From Bacteroidales bacterium (lineage in GTDB: Bacteria; Bacteroidota; Bacteroidia; Bacteroidales; NBLH01), in NCBI GenBank assembly GCA_016937695.1, contig JAFGWC010000098.1:1-56909 (forward strand): a DNA stretch of 56,909 nucleotides. Direction: 5' to 3'. Position 1 is the stretch's first letter; every line of letters begins with the position of its first letter. Shown here in pieces: positions 1-9,683 of the stretch. The notes beneath the pieces are model-generated. The model saw only the letters and a program-made list of their open reading frames with translations. It had not been told where the DNA came from and did no database searches. Both the position numbers and the translations under genes were made by a program.

Positions 1-756
1 AGATAATTTTGATGAAATTGTTTCTAATGAATTTTTTCCTGAAATTTTAAAATTATCGTAATTTACACCAATAGAATTCAGTTTATCATATAATTCGCCT
101 GTTTTATTAATAAAAAGTTGATTTTCAAATACAGTTTCCTGATTATGAATTGTTATAGTTTTGCCTGAATCAACACTTTCGTTTTTTATTAACTCAAATA
201 ATTTGTCGGAAACTGAATATGGCGCATGTGGAACAATTGATGAACTCAAATTTAAATTCTCTAATTCAAATTTCAATTTAAGAGCTTTTTCAAAAACAAA
301 CTCTGCTTTATTTTCATCCATTGAAAAAACTTCTAAAAAAGTATGATATTTTATTTTACTTTTTTGCTTTGTTTCGAAACTGAAATTTGTATTTGAAATA
401 TCGCCAACAGCCACAATACCAGATAATTCCATTACTTTATCTGCAAGTTTAATTGCTTCTTTTATTATTTCTTCATCAGTAATTCTGATATTACTGATTT
501 GAGAAGCAAAATCGGGTAAACCGGTTTTTTCTTTAATTTTTCCTTTCAAATGTGAAAGCTCAATATGACAATGTGTATTAACAAATCCCGGAACTAAAAT
601 TCCATTGTAAAACTCTAATCCTGAGCTTTCTACAAAATTATTTTTTGGATTTTCTATGTCTAAAATTTTACCATTTTCATCAATAACGATTATTCCGTTT
701 TTTATTGGCGATGAACTAACAGGAAATACGTAATGTGCCGATATTTTTCTAATCAT
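1..756 (-). CDS. Amidohydrolase (TRZ/ATZ-like), C-terminus beyond window
   Basis: Only the first 252 codons are present; the gene runs off the left edge. The start ATG at 756 overlaps the stop of the upstream gene as ATGA, so the two are probably translationally coupled. The N-terminal beta-sandwich strand segment is followed by PGFVNTHCHIEL, with the metal-binding H-x-H at H62/H64. Further on are HAPYSVS and TIHNQET, the usual positions of later active-site histidines in the amidohydrolase superfamily. Members hydrolyse amine or halide groups from rings, for example guanine, cytosine or aminodeoxyfutalosine deaminases. The substrate cannot be told from this part. Family assignment is firm, function is open. 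Confidence 0.85.
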   Translation of the reverse strand, partial: MIRKISAHYVFPVSSSPIKNGIIVIDENGKILDIENPKNNFVESSGLEFYNGILVPGFVNTHCHIELSHLKGKIKEKTGLPDFASQISNIRITDEEIIKEAIKLADKVMELSGIVAVGDISNTNFSFETKQKSKIKYHTFLEVFSMDENKAEFVFEKALKLKFELENLNLSSSIVPHAPYSVSDKLFELIKNESVDSGKTITIHNQETVFENQLFINKTGELYDKLNSIGVNYDNFKISGKNSLETISSKLS

Positions 757-1397
757 GTATCGTTTTTTTTGTCTTTGTAATGATATTTAAAACGCTTATT
801 CTGATATTTTGTAACATCAAGCGGAATTGCAAATTTTTCATTACTGATTTTTAATCCGCATTCAGGACAAATGTTATCGTATTTAGTAACAATTTCGCCA
901 CATCCGGAACATTTGTTTTCGTCTTTTATCCAATCCAATTGTTCGTCAGATAATTTTTCATCAACAAATGGATTCGCATTTTTATAAATTGGGAGCGATT
1001 TTATTATTTTATGAATATACGAGTCGATAAAAATAAGATTTGCAGCATAAAAAATTACAGAAACAATAAAAGAAAACCACAAAAAACCAGACATTGCCAG
1101 ACTTGAAAAAAATGCAATAATTAAAATTATAATTATAGTTGAAATTATTAATTGTTCTAATTTAATTTCATACTCAATAATTATGTTTTCTTTTTTATCG
1201 AAAACAAAATTTACATGATAATTAAATTTAAATAAAGCATTATTCGAAATAAAAGAAATATTGCTGTTTTGAAACTCAATTGCTGATATATCTTTGTTCT
1301 TCAGATGATTAACTGAATCAGAAATAACAAAATCTAAATCGTAAGATTCGGTATTTTCAATTTCAAAACTACTTTTATAACTATATGGAAAAGGCAT
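753..1397 (-). CDS. Zinc-ribbon membrane protein of unknown function
   Basis: A 214-residue protein starting at the ATG at 1397; an upstream TTG two codons earlier is less likely. The centre has two hydrophobic segments (about residues 84-130), rich in Ile and Phe, that should form a membrane hairpin. The C-terminal part carries CSGCG and CPECG, a four-cysteine zinc ribbon facing the cytoplasm by inference. It lies 64 bp downstream of dnaG and overlaps the amidohydrolase by 4 bp. I do not recognise a specific family and propose no function. Confidence 0.75.
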   Translation of the reverse strand: MPFPYSYKSSFEIENTESYDLDFVISDSVNHLKNKDISAIEFQNSNISFISNNALFKFNYHVNFVFDKKENIIIEYEIKLEQLIISTIIIILIIAFFSSLAMSGFLWFSFIVSVIFYAANLIFIDSYIHKIIKSLPIYKNANPFVDEKLSDEQLDWIKDENKCSGCGEIVTKYDNICPECGLKISNEKFAIPLDVTKYQNKRFKYHYKDKKNDT

Positions 1398-1461
1398 ATG
1401 CAAATTTAAGATAAAACAGATAAATAAGTTACAAATTGATGTTTTTACTGATTGGCTTTTT

Positions 1462-3411
1462 TTACAAAATCGTCCTTTTCCCTATTTCATCGGCCAATTT
1501 AGATTTTGTTTGGTGCAATCTCATTAATTGTTCAAGCAGATTTTTTACTTCATCAATATCTTCTTTTTCAATTTTTTTGAGACTTAACTCATAATCTTTT
1601 ATTGCTAATTGGATTATTTTTAATTTATATGTATTTACAGCTTTAGGAACGTCTTTTTTAAGAGTTGCTTCCGGACTGTCATATTTTTTTCCGCCGGCAG
1701 TCCAAATTGCACTTTCCTTATACGTTTGGCTTAGCAGATTTGCAGCTAAAACTCTTATTTTTTCATCTATATGATTAATAAAAAACTTATTGTCGATAAT
1801 ATTTCCTTCTTCAAAATGTTTTTTATAATCTTCAAAAATTTCTTTATAAACTAAGTTTTTAAATTCAAGCTCGTCGTTTAAAATTTCTTTAATAATATAT
1901 TCGGCAACAGTAGTTGTCTTTTTCTCAAAAACGTCACCATTTTCTTCTGTAAAAAGCTCTTTATCAGCATAATGCAATAATATTGAAATTAATTCTTTTT
2001 CGTTAACTTCTGAATAAACATTTTCGATAAAACCGGGTAAAGCATTGTTTCTGGCTTCAAAAGTCTGACTTTTTACATTAGTAAATTCGGTTTTCCTTTG
2101 TTCTTCTCTATTTCTTAAAATCAGTTTATTTGCTTCGGTATATAAAGCATCTTCCTTAATATTTAAAATATTTGAGCATTCTTTTATATAAATGCTTCTT
2201 TTAATTGCATCAGGAATAAGCGAAATTGATTTTACAATATCATTAACCAGATTTGATTTTTTTACAGGATCAGATTTCGCTTCTTGTAAAAGCAAATCTG
2301 TTTTAAATTTTATAAAGTCTTTTTCGTTATTTTCTATAAATTCTTTTAATTCAGATTTATTCATTTTTTTCGAAAAAGAATCAGGATCTTCTCCATCAGG
2401 AAATAAAACAACTTTAACATTCATTCCTTGTTCCAGCACAAGGTCAATTCCTCTAAACGAAGCTTTAATTCCGGCAGAATCGCCATCGTATAAAATTGTT
2501 AAATTTTCGGTAAATCTTTTTACTAAAATTATTTGATTTTGAGTAAGAGAAGTTCCCGAAGAAGCAACCACATTTTCAATTCCGGCTTGATGAAGCGAAA
2601 TAACATCCGTATAACCTTCAACCATAAAGCATTTATCATATTTAATAATTTCTCTTTTTGCAAAATAAATTCCGTAAAGAATGTTGCTTTTATGATAAAT
2701 TTCTGATTCCGGCGAGTTTAAATATTTTGCTGTTTTTGTGTCGGTTTTTAAAATTCTGGCGCCAAAAGCAATTGTATTTCCCGAAATTCCATGAATTGGA
2801 AAAATAACTCTTCCTGCAAATCTGTCGAATCTGTAATTGTTTTTATCGATTGTTAAACCTGTTGAAACTAAATATTCGAGTTTATAACCATTTCTTATTG
2901 CTTCTTGTGTAAATTTATCTTTTTCTTCGGTGCAATATCCTAATTGAAATTTTTCGATAGTTTCTTTAGAAAATCCTCTTTCTTTAAAATACGATAATCC
3001 AACTGCAATTCCTTCTTTATCGTTATGTAAAACACCAGTAAAATATTTTTGAGCATAATTTGTAACAATTAACATACTTTCACGAGTATTTTTTTGTTCA
3101 ATTTGCTCTGCAGTTTGTTCAGTTTCAACAATATCTATTTGATATTTTTTTGCCAAATATCTCAGAGCTTCAGGATATTGCATTTGTTCGTGCTCCATAA
3201 TAAAATTTACAGCATTTCCGGCTTTTCCACAACCAAAGCATTTGTAAATTCCTTTTGATGGCGAAACTGTAAAAGATGGTGTTTTTTCATTATGAAAAGG
3301 ACAAAGACCTAAAAAGTTAACTCCTCGTCTTTTTAAATGAATAAAATCTTGAATTATATCAACAATTTCAACTCGTTCAAGTATTTTATTTACTGTTTCC
3401 TGATTTATCAT
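1462..3411 (-). CDS. dnaG: DNA primase DnaG
   Basis: Synthesises RNA primers at the replication fork. The 649-residue length is normal for Bacteroidota primases. The N-terminal zinc finger is intact (C37, H40, C58, C61, within LCPFHNEKTPSF and CFGCGKAG). The TOPRIM catalytic core is clear: MVEGYTDVISLHQAG supplies the glutamate, and LYDGDSAGIKA and PDGEDPDSF the acidic metal ligands. The divergent C-terminal helical region should bind DnaB helicase. It starts 21 bp after hepT, so it may be partly cotranscribed with the toxin-antitoxin pair. It is not in the classical rpsU-dnaG-rpoD arrangement here. Confidence 0.98.
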   Translation of the reverse strand: MINQETVNKILERVEIVDIIQDFIHLKRRGVNFLGLCPFHNEKTPSFTVSPSKGIYKCFGCGKAGNAVNFIMEHEQMQYPEALRYLAKKYQIDIVETEQTAEQIEQKNTRESMLIVTNYAQKYFTGVLHNDKEGIAVGLSYFKERGFSKETIEKFQLGYCTEEKDKFTQEAIRNGYKLEYLVSTGLTIDKNNYRFDRFAGRVIFPIHGISGNTIAFGARILKTDTKTAKYLNSPESEIYHKSNILYGIYFAKREIIKYDKCFMVEGYTDVISLHQAGIENVVASSGTSLTQNQIILVKRFTENLTILYDGDSAGIKASFRGIDLVLEQGMNVKVVLFPDGEDPDSFSKKMNKSELKEFIENNEKDFIKFKTDLLLQEAKSDPVKKSNLVNDIVKSISLIPDAIKRSIYIKECSNILNIKEDALYTEANKLILRNREEQRKTEFTNVKSQTFEARNNALPGFIENVYSEVNEKELISILLHYADKELFTEENGDVFEKKTTTVAEYIIKEILNDELEFKNLVYKEIFEDYKKHFEEGNIIDNKFFINHIDEKIRVLAANLLSQTYKESAIWTAGGKKYDSPEATLKKDVPKAVNTYKLKIIQLAIKDYELSLKKIEKEDIDEVKNLLEQLMRLHQTKSKLADEIGKRTIL

Positions 3412-3432
3412 TATCGGTAATTGCTGGAAAAA

Positions 3433-3861
3433 TTAAAGTAAAGATTTTAAATATTGAATGTTTTTATAATATTCTGAATTTAAAGCATCTTCCAGCATTT
3501 TTTTATCGTATTTAACAAACTGAAGCATTTCATTAATTGCATTTTTTAAATCAGTTAGTTCTTCTGTAATTATTTGCCACAATAAATCCGGATCTGAACC
3601 TCTATAATCGTGAGCAAGTCTGTTTCGCAAATCAGATATGGCATTCCATTCTATATTAGAAAATTTTATTTTTAATTCATCATCTATTTTTTTAGTTGCC
3701 TCGCCAATTGTAATTAGCAAATTAGAGCTGGCATTATAATTTAACTGATTTTTATTTATCCAAAAATCATAAGCATTATCAAATTTTTCTGAATATATAT
3801 ACAATTTCTCAATTGCTTCCAATATTGTTAAAATGTAAACCAAATTTCTATCGCTATACAT
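3433..3861 (-). CDS. hepT: HepT-like HEPN toxin (DUF86)
   Basis: A 142-residue all-helical protein with the HEPN RNase signature R-x4-H-x-Y: R79, H84 and Y86 within LRNRLAHDYRG. In the characterised HEPN/MNT systems the HEPN protein is a ribonuclease toxin. Its partner MntA silences it by adding AMP to the tyrosine of this motif. All motif residues are present, so the toxin is predicted active. It overlaps the antitoxin by 8 bp, and dnaG follows directly. Confidence 0.9.
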   Translation of the reverse strand: MYSDRNLVYILTILEAIEKLYIYSEKFDNAYDFWINKNQLNYNASSNLLITIGEATKKIDDELKIKFSNIEWNAISDLRNRLAHDYRGSDPDLLWQIITEELTDLKNAINEMLQFVKYDKKMLEDALNSEYYKNIQYLKSLL

Positions 3862-4156
3862 AAATTATATCTTTATCTGATTTATATTTAATTATGGGAT
3901 TAATGTACTTGTAATTAATGAGTTCTATTTTTCTGCTAAAATGTTTTTCAAGCATTTTTTCAAGTCTGTATAATTTAAAATAGCTTAGTTTCTGATTTTC
4001 TTTAAGAATATAAACAATATCAATATCACTTTTTTCTGAAGCCTCATTTCTTGCAAAACTACCAATTAATCCGATTTTTTCAATATTATAGATTCTATTT
4101 AAATCCATATTTATTGATTTTAAGTAATCACAAATTTTTTCTTTATCTACAACCAT
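3854..4156 (-). CDS. mntA: MntA-like nucleotidyltransferase antitoxin
   Basis: A 100-residue minimal nucleotidyltransferase with the G-S-x10-D-x-D signature (G32 S33, D44, D46 within IGSFARNEASEKSDIDIVY). A later acidic residue in KIELINY is the likely third metal ligand. In the family it adenylylates the HEPN toxin and so acts as an antitoxin. It is the first gene of the pair and ends with TAG, which shows that TAG is used as a normal stop in this genome. No clear TAnnTTTG box was found upstream. Confidence 0.88.
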   Translation of the reverse strand: MVVDKEKICDYLKSINMDLNRIYNIEKIGLIGSFARNEASEKSDIDIVYILKENQKLSYFKLYRLEKMLEKHFSRKIELINYKYINPIIKYKSDKDIIYV

Positions 4157-4310
4157 TTTTATATAATATTAAATATCAGCATTTTAATGTGTTTTGCTAA
4201 TGTGCTTAATATAACAATTTCACTTAATCAGCAACAATAAATAAATTGTAAAAATACCACTTAATACAAAGGTATTAATTTTTAGAAATAATTATTATAA
4301 TCGAAATATG

Positions 4311-4338
4311 TTTGTTTCATATCTAGTTTATATCTTTG
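4311..4338 (+). promoter_or_regulatory. Bacteroidota-type promoter of the Ig-like lipoprotein gene
   Basis: TATCTTTG at 4331-4338 is an exact TAnnTTTG -7 box, with TTTG at 4311-4314 as a candidate -33 element 16 bp upstream. The ATG is 30 bp further on. Confidence 0.55.
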
Positions 4339-4368
4339 ACAAATAAATTTCTTCAATTTTATTTTAAG

Positions 4369-7233
4369 ATGATAAAAAATATAAAAACAACAATAATATT
4401 TTCAATAATAGCTTTAATTCCTTTAATATTTTTTTCGTGTGCTCAAATAGGAACAATCTCAGGCGGCGAAAAAGATACAATTGCGCCAATAATAGTTTTT
4501 AGCCAGCCGGCTTTTTTAGACACAAATTTTAACAGCGACAAGGTAATAATTTTATTTGATGAATATTTTGTGTTAAAAAATGCAAATCAGGAAATTTTTT
4601 CATCGCCACCTTTTACAGAAAAGCCTGAAATTAAATCGAAGAAAAAAAGATTATATATAAATTTTCTTGAAAAATTAAAAGATTCTACAACTTATACTTT
4701 TTATTTCGGAAAAGCGGTTGAAGACTTTAACGAAGGCAATTTATTTGAAAACCAGAGCTTTACGTTTTCAACAGGCAATAAAATAGATTCATTTTTTATT
4801 TCGGGAGTTATTAAAAATGCTTTTGATTTAAAAACACCTGAAAATTCGTTAGTTATGATTTACGATGATTTGGAAGATTCTATTCCATTCAAAAAAATTC
4901 CTTCTTATTTATGTAAACCTGATACAAGCGGAAAATTTTCGGTGAATTTTGTAAAACAAAAAAATTACAAAATATTTGCTTTAACAGATTTAAACAGCAA
5001 TATGATTGCTGATTTTGGCGAAGACATAGCTTTTTTAGATTCTGTAATATATCCCGAAAGGGAAATAAAATTTATGGTTGATACTTTTAAAGCCGGTTCT
5101 GTTTTACACGACATTATTGACACAACTCGCACTGATTCCTTAATTAGAGATACCATTATAATAAATCAAAAATATTACAACACGCCAAATAATTTAAATT
5201 TGTTAATGTTTTTGGAAGATGATAATTATCAGCGAGTTAATGATTATAAAAGACCGGAAAGAGGAAAATTAACCATGTCTTTTGATAAGGCAATTACCGA
5301 AAATTATGCTTTTAATTCGATAGACTCAAATTTAATTGCTGAAAATTTTATTCTCGAAAAAAATTTAACAAACGATACTTTAATTTATTGGATAAAAGAT
5401 ACAAACATTTTAGCTTTAGATACACTCTCATTTTCAATCACTTACGTGTCTGAAGATTCTATTCGACAGCCAAAATTAGAAACAGATACTTTACTTTTTA
5501 AATTTAAAGAAAAGAAAAAAAATGATGACTGGAAAAGAAATAAAACAGAACAAGAAATAAAACCAATAGTATATTCAAATTTTGAAATAAAACTGAATAA
5601 AAATAATTTGGATTTAAATAAAAATATGCTTTTTGAATCAGAAAAACCATTGGATAAAATAAATACTGAAAAAATTAAATTGTTTGAAATAAAGGACACA
5701 AGCGTTATCGACACAAAAGAACAAAAAATTACAAAAGCTCAAAGAATACAAAATAACGAAATTTTAATAAACTTTTCGCGACCAATTATAGATTCTATTT
5801 ATTTTAAACCATTAAACTTTAAATCAAACAAATGGTTTGATATTCAGCAAAATACATCTAATAAATATTATAAACTTAAAATTACTGATGAAAATATAAT
5901 AAAATTAGACACAATTAAATTTATATGTTATTTCGATAATGAATTCTTTTTAAATCAAACTCAAAATTTAAAAGATACTTTGAAATTATCGCTCGAAAAA
6001 CAAAGTTTGAAATATGGAAAAAGAGAAGAATCCGATAAAATAAAGTTGATTTTCAAAAAACCGACAAATAAATTACAAATCATTCCAAAGAATTTTGAAA
6101 CTAAAAATAAATGGTATAGTGTTGATAATAAGCATTATAATGATACAGTTCTAATAAAAATAACAGACAAAAACATATCATTACTAGACACAATTTCATT
6201 AGATTTTAAAAGTCTCGATTTTATTGATAATAAATCAGATTCATCATTTCATCTGCAATCGGCAAATTTTGCTTTTAAAGAAACCGATTTATTCTTATCA
6301 GAAGCACATCGAATTGAAAAAAATAGTTTTACCTTGGTTTTTAGTAAAGCTGTTTTTGGCGAAATCAATTTTGAAGCACTAAATTTTACACTAAACAGTA
6401 AATGGTTTTCATATACTAAAAACTCAAGTTCAGACACTTTAAACTTTACAATTACAGATGATTTTGTTTCAAAAATGGATACAATAAAACTAAAAGTTAA
6501 ATACAAATACACAAACAGGAAAAATGAGATTACTGATTTAAGCGATACAATTTCAATAATTAATGGAAAAAAAATAAAAATAAAAGAAATTGAGAAAAAA
6601 AATAAGGATAAAATAAATGAAACTGAAAAACAAACTGTTCATATTTATATGCCTCAGGAATTCGAAATATTAAAAGACAGTTTTTTTATACGAAAATATT
6701 TTGTAAAAACAGATTGGAAAGAAGGAATTAAATATAAAATTAGTTTTGACAGCCTTGCTATTATTGATATTTACGATAATTACAATAAAGAGTACGAATA
6801 TGAATTTTCAGTTCAAAAAGAAGATTATTATTCTAAACTTTCAATAAATATTCAAAATATAAACCCGCAAAATCAATTAAACGATTCTTTACCAAAAATA
6901 ATTACAGAATTTGAAAAAACCGAAATTTCTAAAATTATAGGCCAAAGAAACTTTATATTACAACTTTTAAATAAATCAGGCAATATTATAAAAGAAATAC
7001 ATTTTATTGATAATCAGGAAATTAAATTTGAGTTTTTAAGTCCTGAAGAATATAGTTTAAAACTGATTTTTGATAAAAACAACAACAAAAAATGGGATAC
7101 CGGAAATTATTTTAATAAACTCCAACCGGAACGTGTTATATTTTATCATGAAAAAATAAATCTAAAATCAGGATTTGAAACAAAAATTGAATGGAATGTC
7201 GGTCGCCAATTATTAGATTTATTTAAGGTTTAA
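4369..7233 (+). CDS. Large lipoprotein with repeated Ig-like domains
   Basis: A 954-residue protein, start chosen at the ATG at 4369 because it directly precedes a lipoprotein signal (hydrophobic stretch, then FFSCAQIG, lipidated Cys); an in-frame TTG lies at 4336. The first domain (TIAPIIVFSQPAF to FTFSTG) resembles the Ig-like (SbsA-type) domain of Bacteroidota surface proteins, followed by a carboxypeptidase-regulatory-like beta-sandwich. From about residue 470 to 740 three copies of a roughly 95-residue unit occur, each with a pattern like NF-x-NKWF, a TITD or KITD stretch and xxLDTI. The C-terminus ends in another beta-rich domain. Probably an outer-membrane-anchored structural or adhesion protein; the role is unknown. 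Confidence 0.85.
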   Translation: MIKNIKTTIIFSIIALIPLIFFSCAQIGTISGGEKDTIAPIIVFSQPAFLDTNFNSDKVIILFDEYFVLKNANQEIFSSPPFTEKPEIKSKKKRLYINFLEKLKDSTTYTFYFGKAVEDFNEGNLFENQSFTFSTGNKIDSFFISGVIKNAFDLKTPENSLVMIYDDLEDSIPFKKIPSYLCKPDTSGKFSVNFVKQKNYKIFALTDLNSNMIADFGEDIAFLDSVIYPEREIKFMVDTFKAGSVLHDIIDTTRTDSLIRDTIIINQKYYNTPNNLNLLMFLEDDNYQRVNDYKRPERGKLTMSFDKAITENYAFNSIDSNLIAENFILEKNLTNDTLIYWIKDTNILALDTLSFSITYVSEDSIRQPKLETDTLLFKFKEKKKNDDWKRNKTEQEIKPIVYSNFEIKLNKNNLDLNKNMLFESEKPLDKINTEKIKLFEIKDTSVIDTKEQKITKAQRIQNNEILINFSRPIIDSIYFKPLNFKSNKWFDIQQNTSNKYYKLKITDENIIKLDTIKFICYFDNEFFLNQTQNLKDTLKLSLEKQSLKYGKREESDKIKLIFKKPTNKLQIIPKNFETKNKWYSVDNKHYNDTVLIKITDKNISLLDTISLDFKSLDFIDNKSDSSFHLQSANFAFKETDLFLSEAHRIEKNSFTLVFSKAVFGEINFEALNFTLNSKWFSYTKNSSSDTLNFTITDDFVSKMDTIKLKVKYKYTNRKNEITDLSDTISIINGKKIKIKEIEKKNKDKINETEKQTVHIYMPQEFEILKDSFFIRKYFVKTDWKEGIKYKISFDSLAIIDIYDNYNKEYEYEFSVQKEDYYSKLSINIQNINPQNQLNDSLPKIITEFEKTEISKIIGQRNFILQLLNKSGNIIKEIHFIDNQEIKFEFLSPEEYSLKLIFDKNNNKKWDTGNYFNKLQPERVIFYHEKINLKSGFETKIEWNVGRQLLDLFKV

Positions 7234-7326
7234 ATAAAACTAATATGTTAAATTTCTTAACATAAACTTAACATTGAAATAACAATAAATTAAAACACAA
7301 AAGCCTAAATTTATATTAGTCAAATA

Positions 7327-7334
7327 TACTTTTG
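7327..7334 (+). promoter_or_regulatory. -7 box upstream of the PiT transporter
   Basis: TACTTTTG fits TAnnTTTG exactly and lies 22 bp before the ATG. No convincing -33 element was seen. Confidence 0.5.
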
Positions 7335-7356
7335 CACAAAATTAATATAAAAAATT

Positions 7357-9591
7357 ATGGAAACTCTTTTTGTTGTTTTAGTTATTGTACTTATTCTTTT
7401 AGCCATTGGCGATTTAGTTGTAGGTGTAAGTAACGATGCAGTAAATTTTTTAAATTCAGCAATTGGCTCAAAAACCGCACCATTTTGGATAATAATGGCA
7501 ATTGCTAGTGTAGGAATTCTATTTGGCGCCACATTTTCAAGCGGAATGATGGAAGTGGCCAGAAAAAGTATATTTCATCCAGAAATGTTCAATTTCAATG
7601 AAATTATGATAATTTTTCTGGGCGTAATGCTAACCGACATTATTTTATTAGACACATACAGCACACTTGGATTACCAACATCAACAACAGTTTCAATAGT
7701 TTTTGAATTATTGGGTGGCGCAGTAGCTGTTGCTTTTTACAAATTATTACAATCAAATGCAGGATTTTCAACATTAGGCGATTACATAAACTCAGGAAAA
7801 GCTTTATTAATTATTTCAGGGATTTTAATTTCGGTTGTTATAGCATTTTCTGTAGGAATAGTAGTGCAATTTATTGTTAGAATTGCATTTACATTTAAAA
7901 ATAGAAAAAGCACAAACTTTTTTGCCGTTTTGTGGGGCGCAATTTCAATAACATTTATTACATATTTTATACTTGTAAAAGGCGCAAACGGCGCTTCTTT
8001 CATGTCCGACGAAATAAAAACATGGATTGAATCAAATGCATCTAAAATTATAATTTACAGTTTTGTAGCTTGGATTGCAATTTTTACTATTCTTAAAATA
8101 TTTACAAAACTTAACATCCTAAAAATCATAGTATTGGCTGGCACTTTTGGCTTAGCATTAGCATTTGCAGGAAACGATTTAGTTAACTTTATCGGTGTTC
8201 CTTTAGCAGGATTAAAATCATTTGAAGTATGGAATGCTTCAGGCGTATCAGCAAACGAATTTTCTATGGCAGCTTTGCAAGCAAAAGTTAAAACACCAAC
8301 ATTATATTTAATGATTTCAGGAATTATAATGGTTTTAACACTTTGGCTTTCAAAAAAAGCAAGAAGTGTAACTGCAACAGAACTAAACTTAAGCAAACAA
8401 GATTCCGGATTTGAAAGATTTGAATCATCAACATTGTCAAGGTTTTTAGTTCGTCAATCAATAAGATTTTCGAATGGAATTAACTATATAACGCCAAATA
8501 TTGTTCTAGAATCAGTAAAAAAAAGATTTGAACCAGATAATAATAATGAAGATAAAGCTTCGGCATTTGATTTAGTAAGAGCATCAGTAAATTTAGTAGT
8601 TGCAAGTATATTAATAAGCTTTGCAACTTCTTTAAATCTGCCATTATCAACAACTTACGTTACATTTATGGTTGCAATGGGCTCTTCACTTGCCGATGGC
8701 GCTTGGGGCCGCGAAAGTGCTGTTTATCGTGTTTCAGGCGTATTAACCGTTATTGGTGGATGGTTTTTTACTGCTTTTATTGCATTTACAGTTTCTTCGC
8801 TTATTGCATTCAGCATTTATTTATTAGGATTTTGGGTTGTTGCTGTTTACTTAACAATCGCAGTTTTAATTCTTATAAAATCAAAAATTAAACATAAAGC
8901 CAGAATTAAAGAAGACGATGCAATTATTAATTATGAAACTTTAGATGAACAAGAAAAAGATATTACCGAAACTTGCTCAATTAATGTTGTAAATACAATA
9001 ACAAAAATTTCTGATGTTTATAAAGATATTGTAAAATCTATAGGAAAAGAAAGTTTAAAATCTCTGAAAAAAGTAAATAAAGAAGTAAACGAACTAAATA
9101 AAACAACAAAATCGCTAAAAGACGGAGTAAATGCAATAATTTTTGAACTTCAGGAAGATTCTGTTGAAACAGGACATTATTATGTTCAAGTACTTGATTA
9201 TCTGAGAGAAATAACACACTCTTTAACATATATTTCAAAACCAACTTACGAACATTTCAATAATCAACATTCAGGATTTATAAAAAGTCAATTAGATGAA
9301 CTAAATGAAGCAAATACACATATTCAAAACTTAATTTCAGAAGTTTTAACTATTATTGAATCAAAAAAAGTAAAAAATATTGATTCAGCACTTGAAAAAC
9401 AACAAATTTTATTAAATGCTTTAACAAAATTTAGAAAAAATCAAGTGAAAAGAATTAAAAACTCCGAAGTTGGAACCAAAAACAGTATGTTGTACTTAAA
9501 TATTTTACAAGAAACAAAAAACTTAGCTTTAGATATTATAAATCTTCTTAAAGCGCAAAGAGATTTCATAATTTATCAGAATAATAACTGA
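7357..9591 (+). CDS. Inorganic phosphate transporter (PiT family) with PhoU-like tail
   Basis: A 744-residue inner-membrane carrier that should take up phosphate using an ion gradient. The two inverted PiT signatures are visible: GVSNDAVNFLNSAIG near the N-terminus and FAGNDLVNFIGVPLAG near residue 270. There are about ten to twelve hydrophobic segments up to about residue 515. The last 220 residues are hydrophilic and helical, and resemble PhoU/DUF47, which in other bacteria is a separate protein encoded beside pit. This fusion is common in Bacteroidota. The gene is monocistronic, between its own promoter and a hairpin terminator at 9616. Confidence 0.93.
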   Translation: METLFVVLVIVLILLAIGDLVVGVSNDAVNFLNSAIGSKTAPFWIIMAIASVGILFGATFSSGMMEVARKSIFHPEMFNFNEIMIIFLGVMLTDIILLDTYSTLGLPTSTTVSIVFELLGGAVAVAFYKLLQSNAGFSTLGDYINSGKALLIISGILISVVIAFSVGIVVQFIVRIAFTFKNRKSTNFFAVLWGAISITFITYFILVKGANGASFMSDEIKTWIESNASKIIIYSFVAWIAIFTILKIFTKLNILKIIVLAGTFGLALAFAGNDLVNFIGVPLAGLKSFEVWNASGVSANEFSMAALQAKVKTPTLYLMISGIIMVLTLWLSKKARSVTATELNLSKQDSGFERFESSTLSRFLVRQSIRFSNGINYITPNIVLESVKKRFEPDNNNEDKASAFDLVRASVNLVVASILISFATSLNLPLSTTYVTFMVAMGSSLADGAWGRESAVYRVSGVLTVIGGWFFTAFIAFTVSSLIAFSIYLLGFWVVAVYLTIAVLILIKSKIKHKARIKEDDAIINYETLDEQEKDITETCSINVVNTITKISDVYKDIVKSIGKESLKSLKKVNKEVNELNKTTKSLKDGVNAIIFELQEDSVETGHYYVQVLDYLREITHSLTYISKPTYEHFNNQHSGFIKSQLDELNEANTHIQNLISEVLTIIESKKVKNIDSALEKQQILLNALTKFRKNQVKRIKNSEVGTKNSMLYLNILQETKNLALDIINLLKAQRDFIIYQNNN

Positions 9592-9615
9592 TAAATTTAT
9601 CGATTTTATCATTAT

Positions 9616-9649
9616 AAAAAACTTGCAGTTTGTTTATGCAAGTTTTTTT
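9616..9649. terminator. Bidirectional intrinsic terminator
   Basis: Stem AAAAAACTTGCA / TGCAAGTTTTTT with a 9-nt loop and T-runs on both sides, between convergent pit and the YkgJ-like gene. The stem core ACTTGCA recurs in the terminator at 10993. Confidence 0.85.
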
Positions 9650-9683
9650 GTTTTAAAACATCACACAAACTATGAGTTTATAT

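Noticed and set aside
1401-1408. TAAATTTG on minus as promoter of the zinc-ribbon membrane gene
   Set aside because: It lies 3 bp before the ATG, which would put the transcript start inside the coding region.
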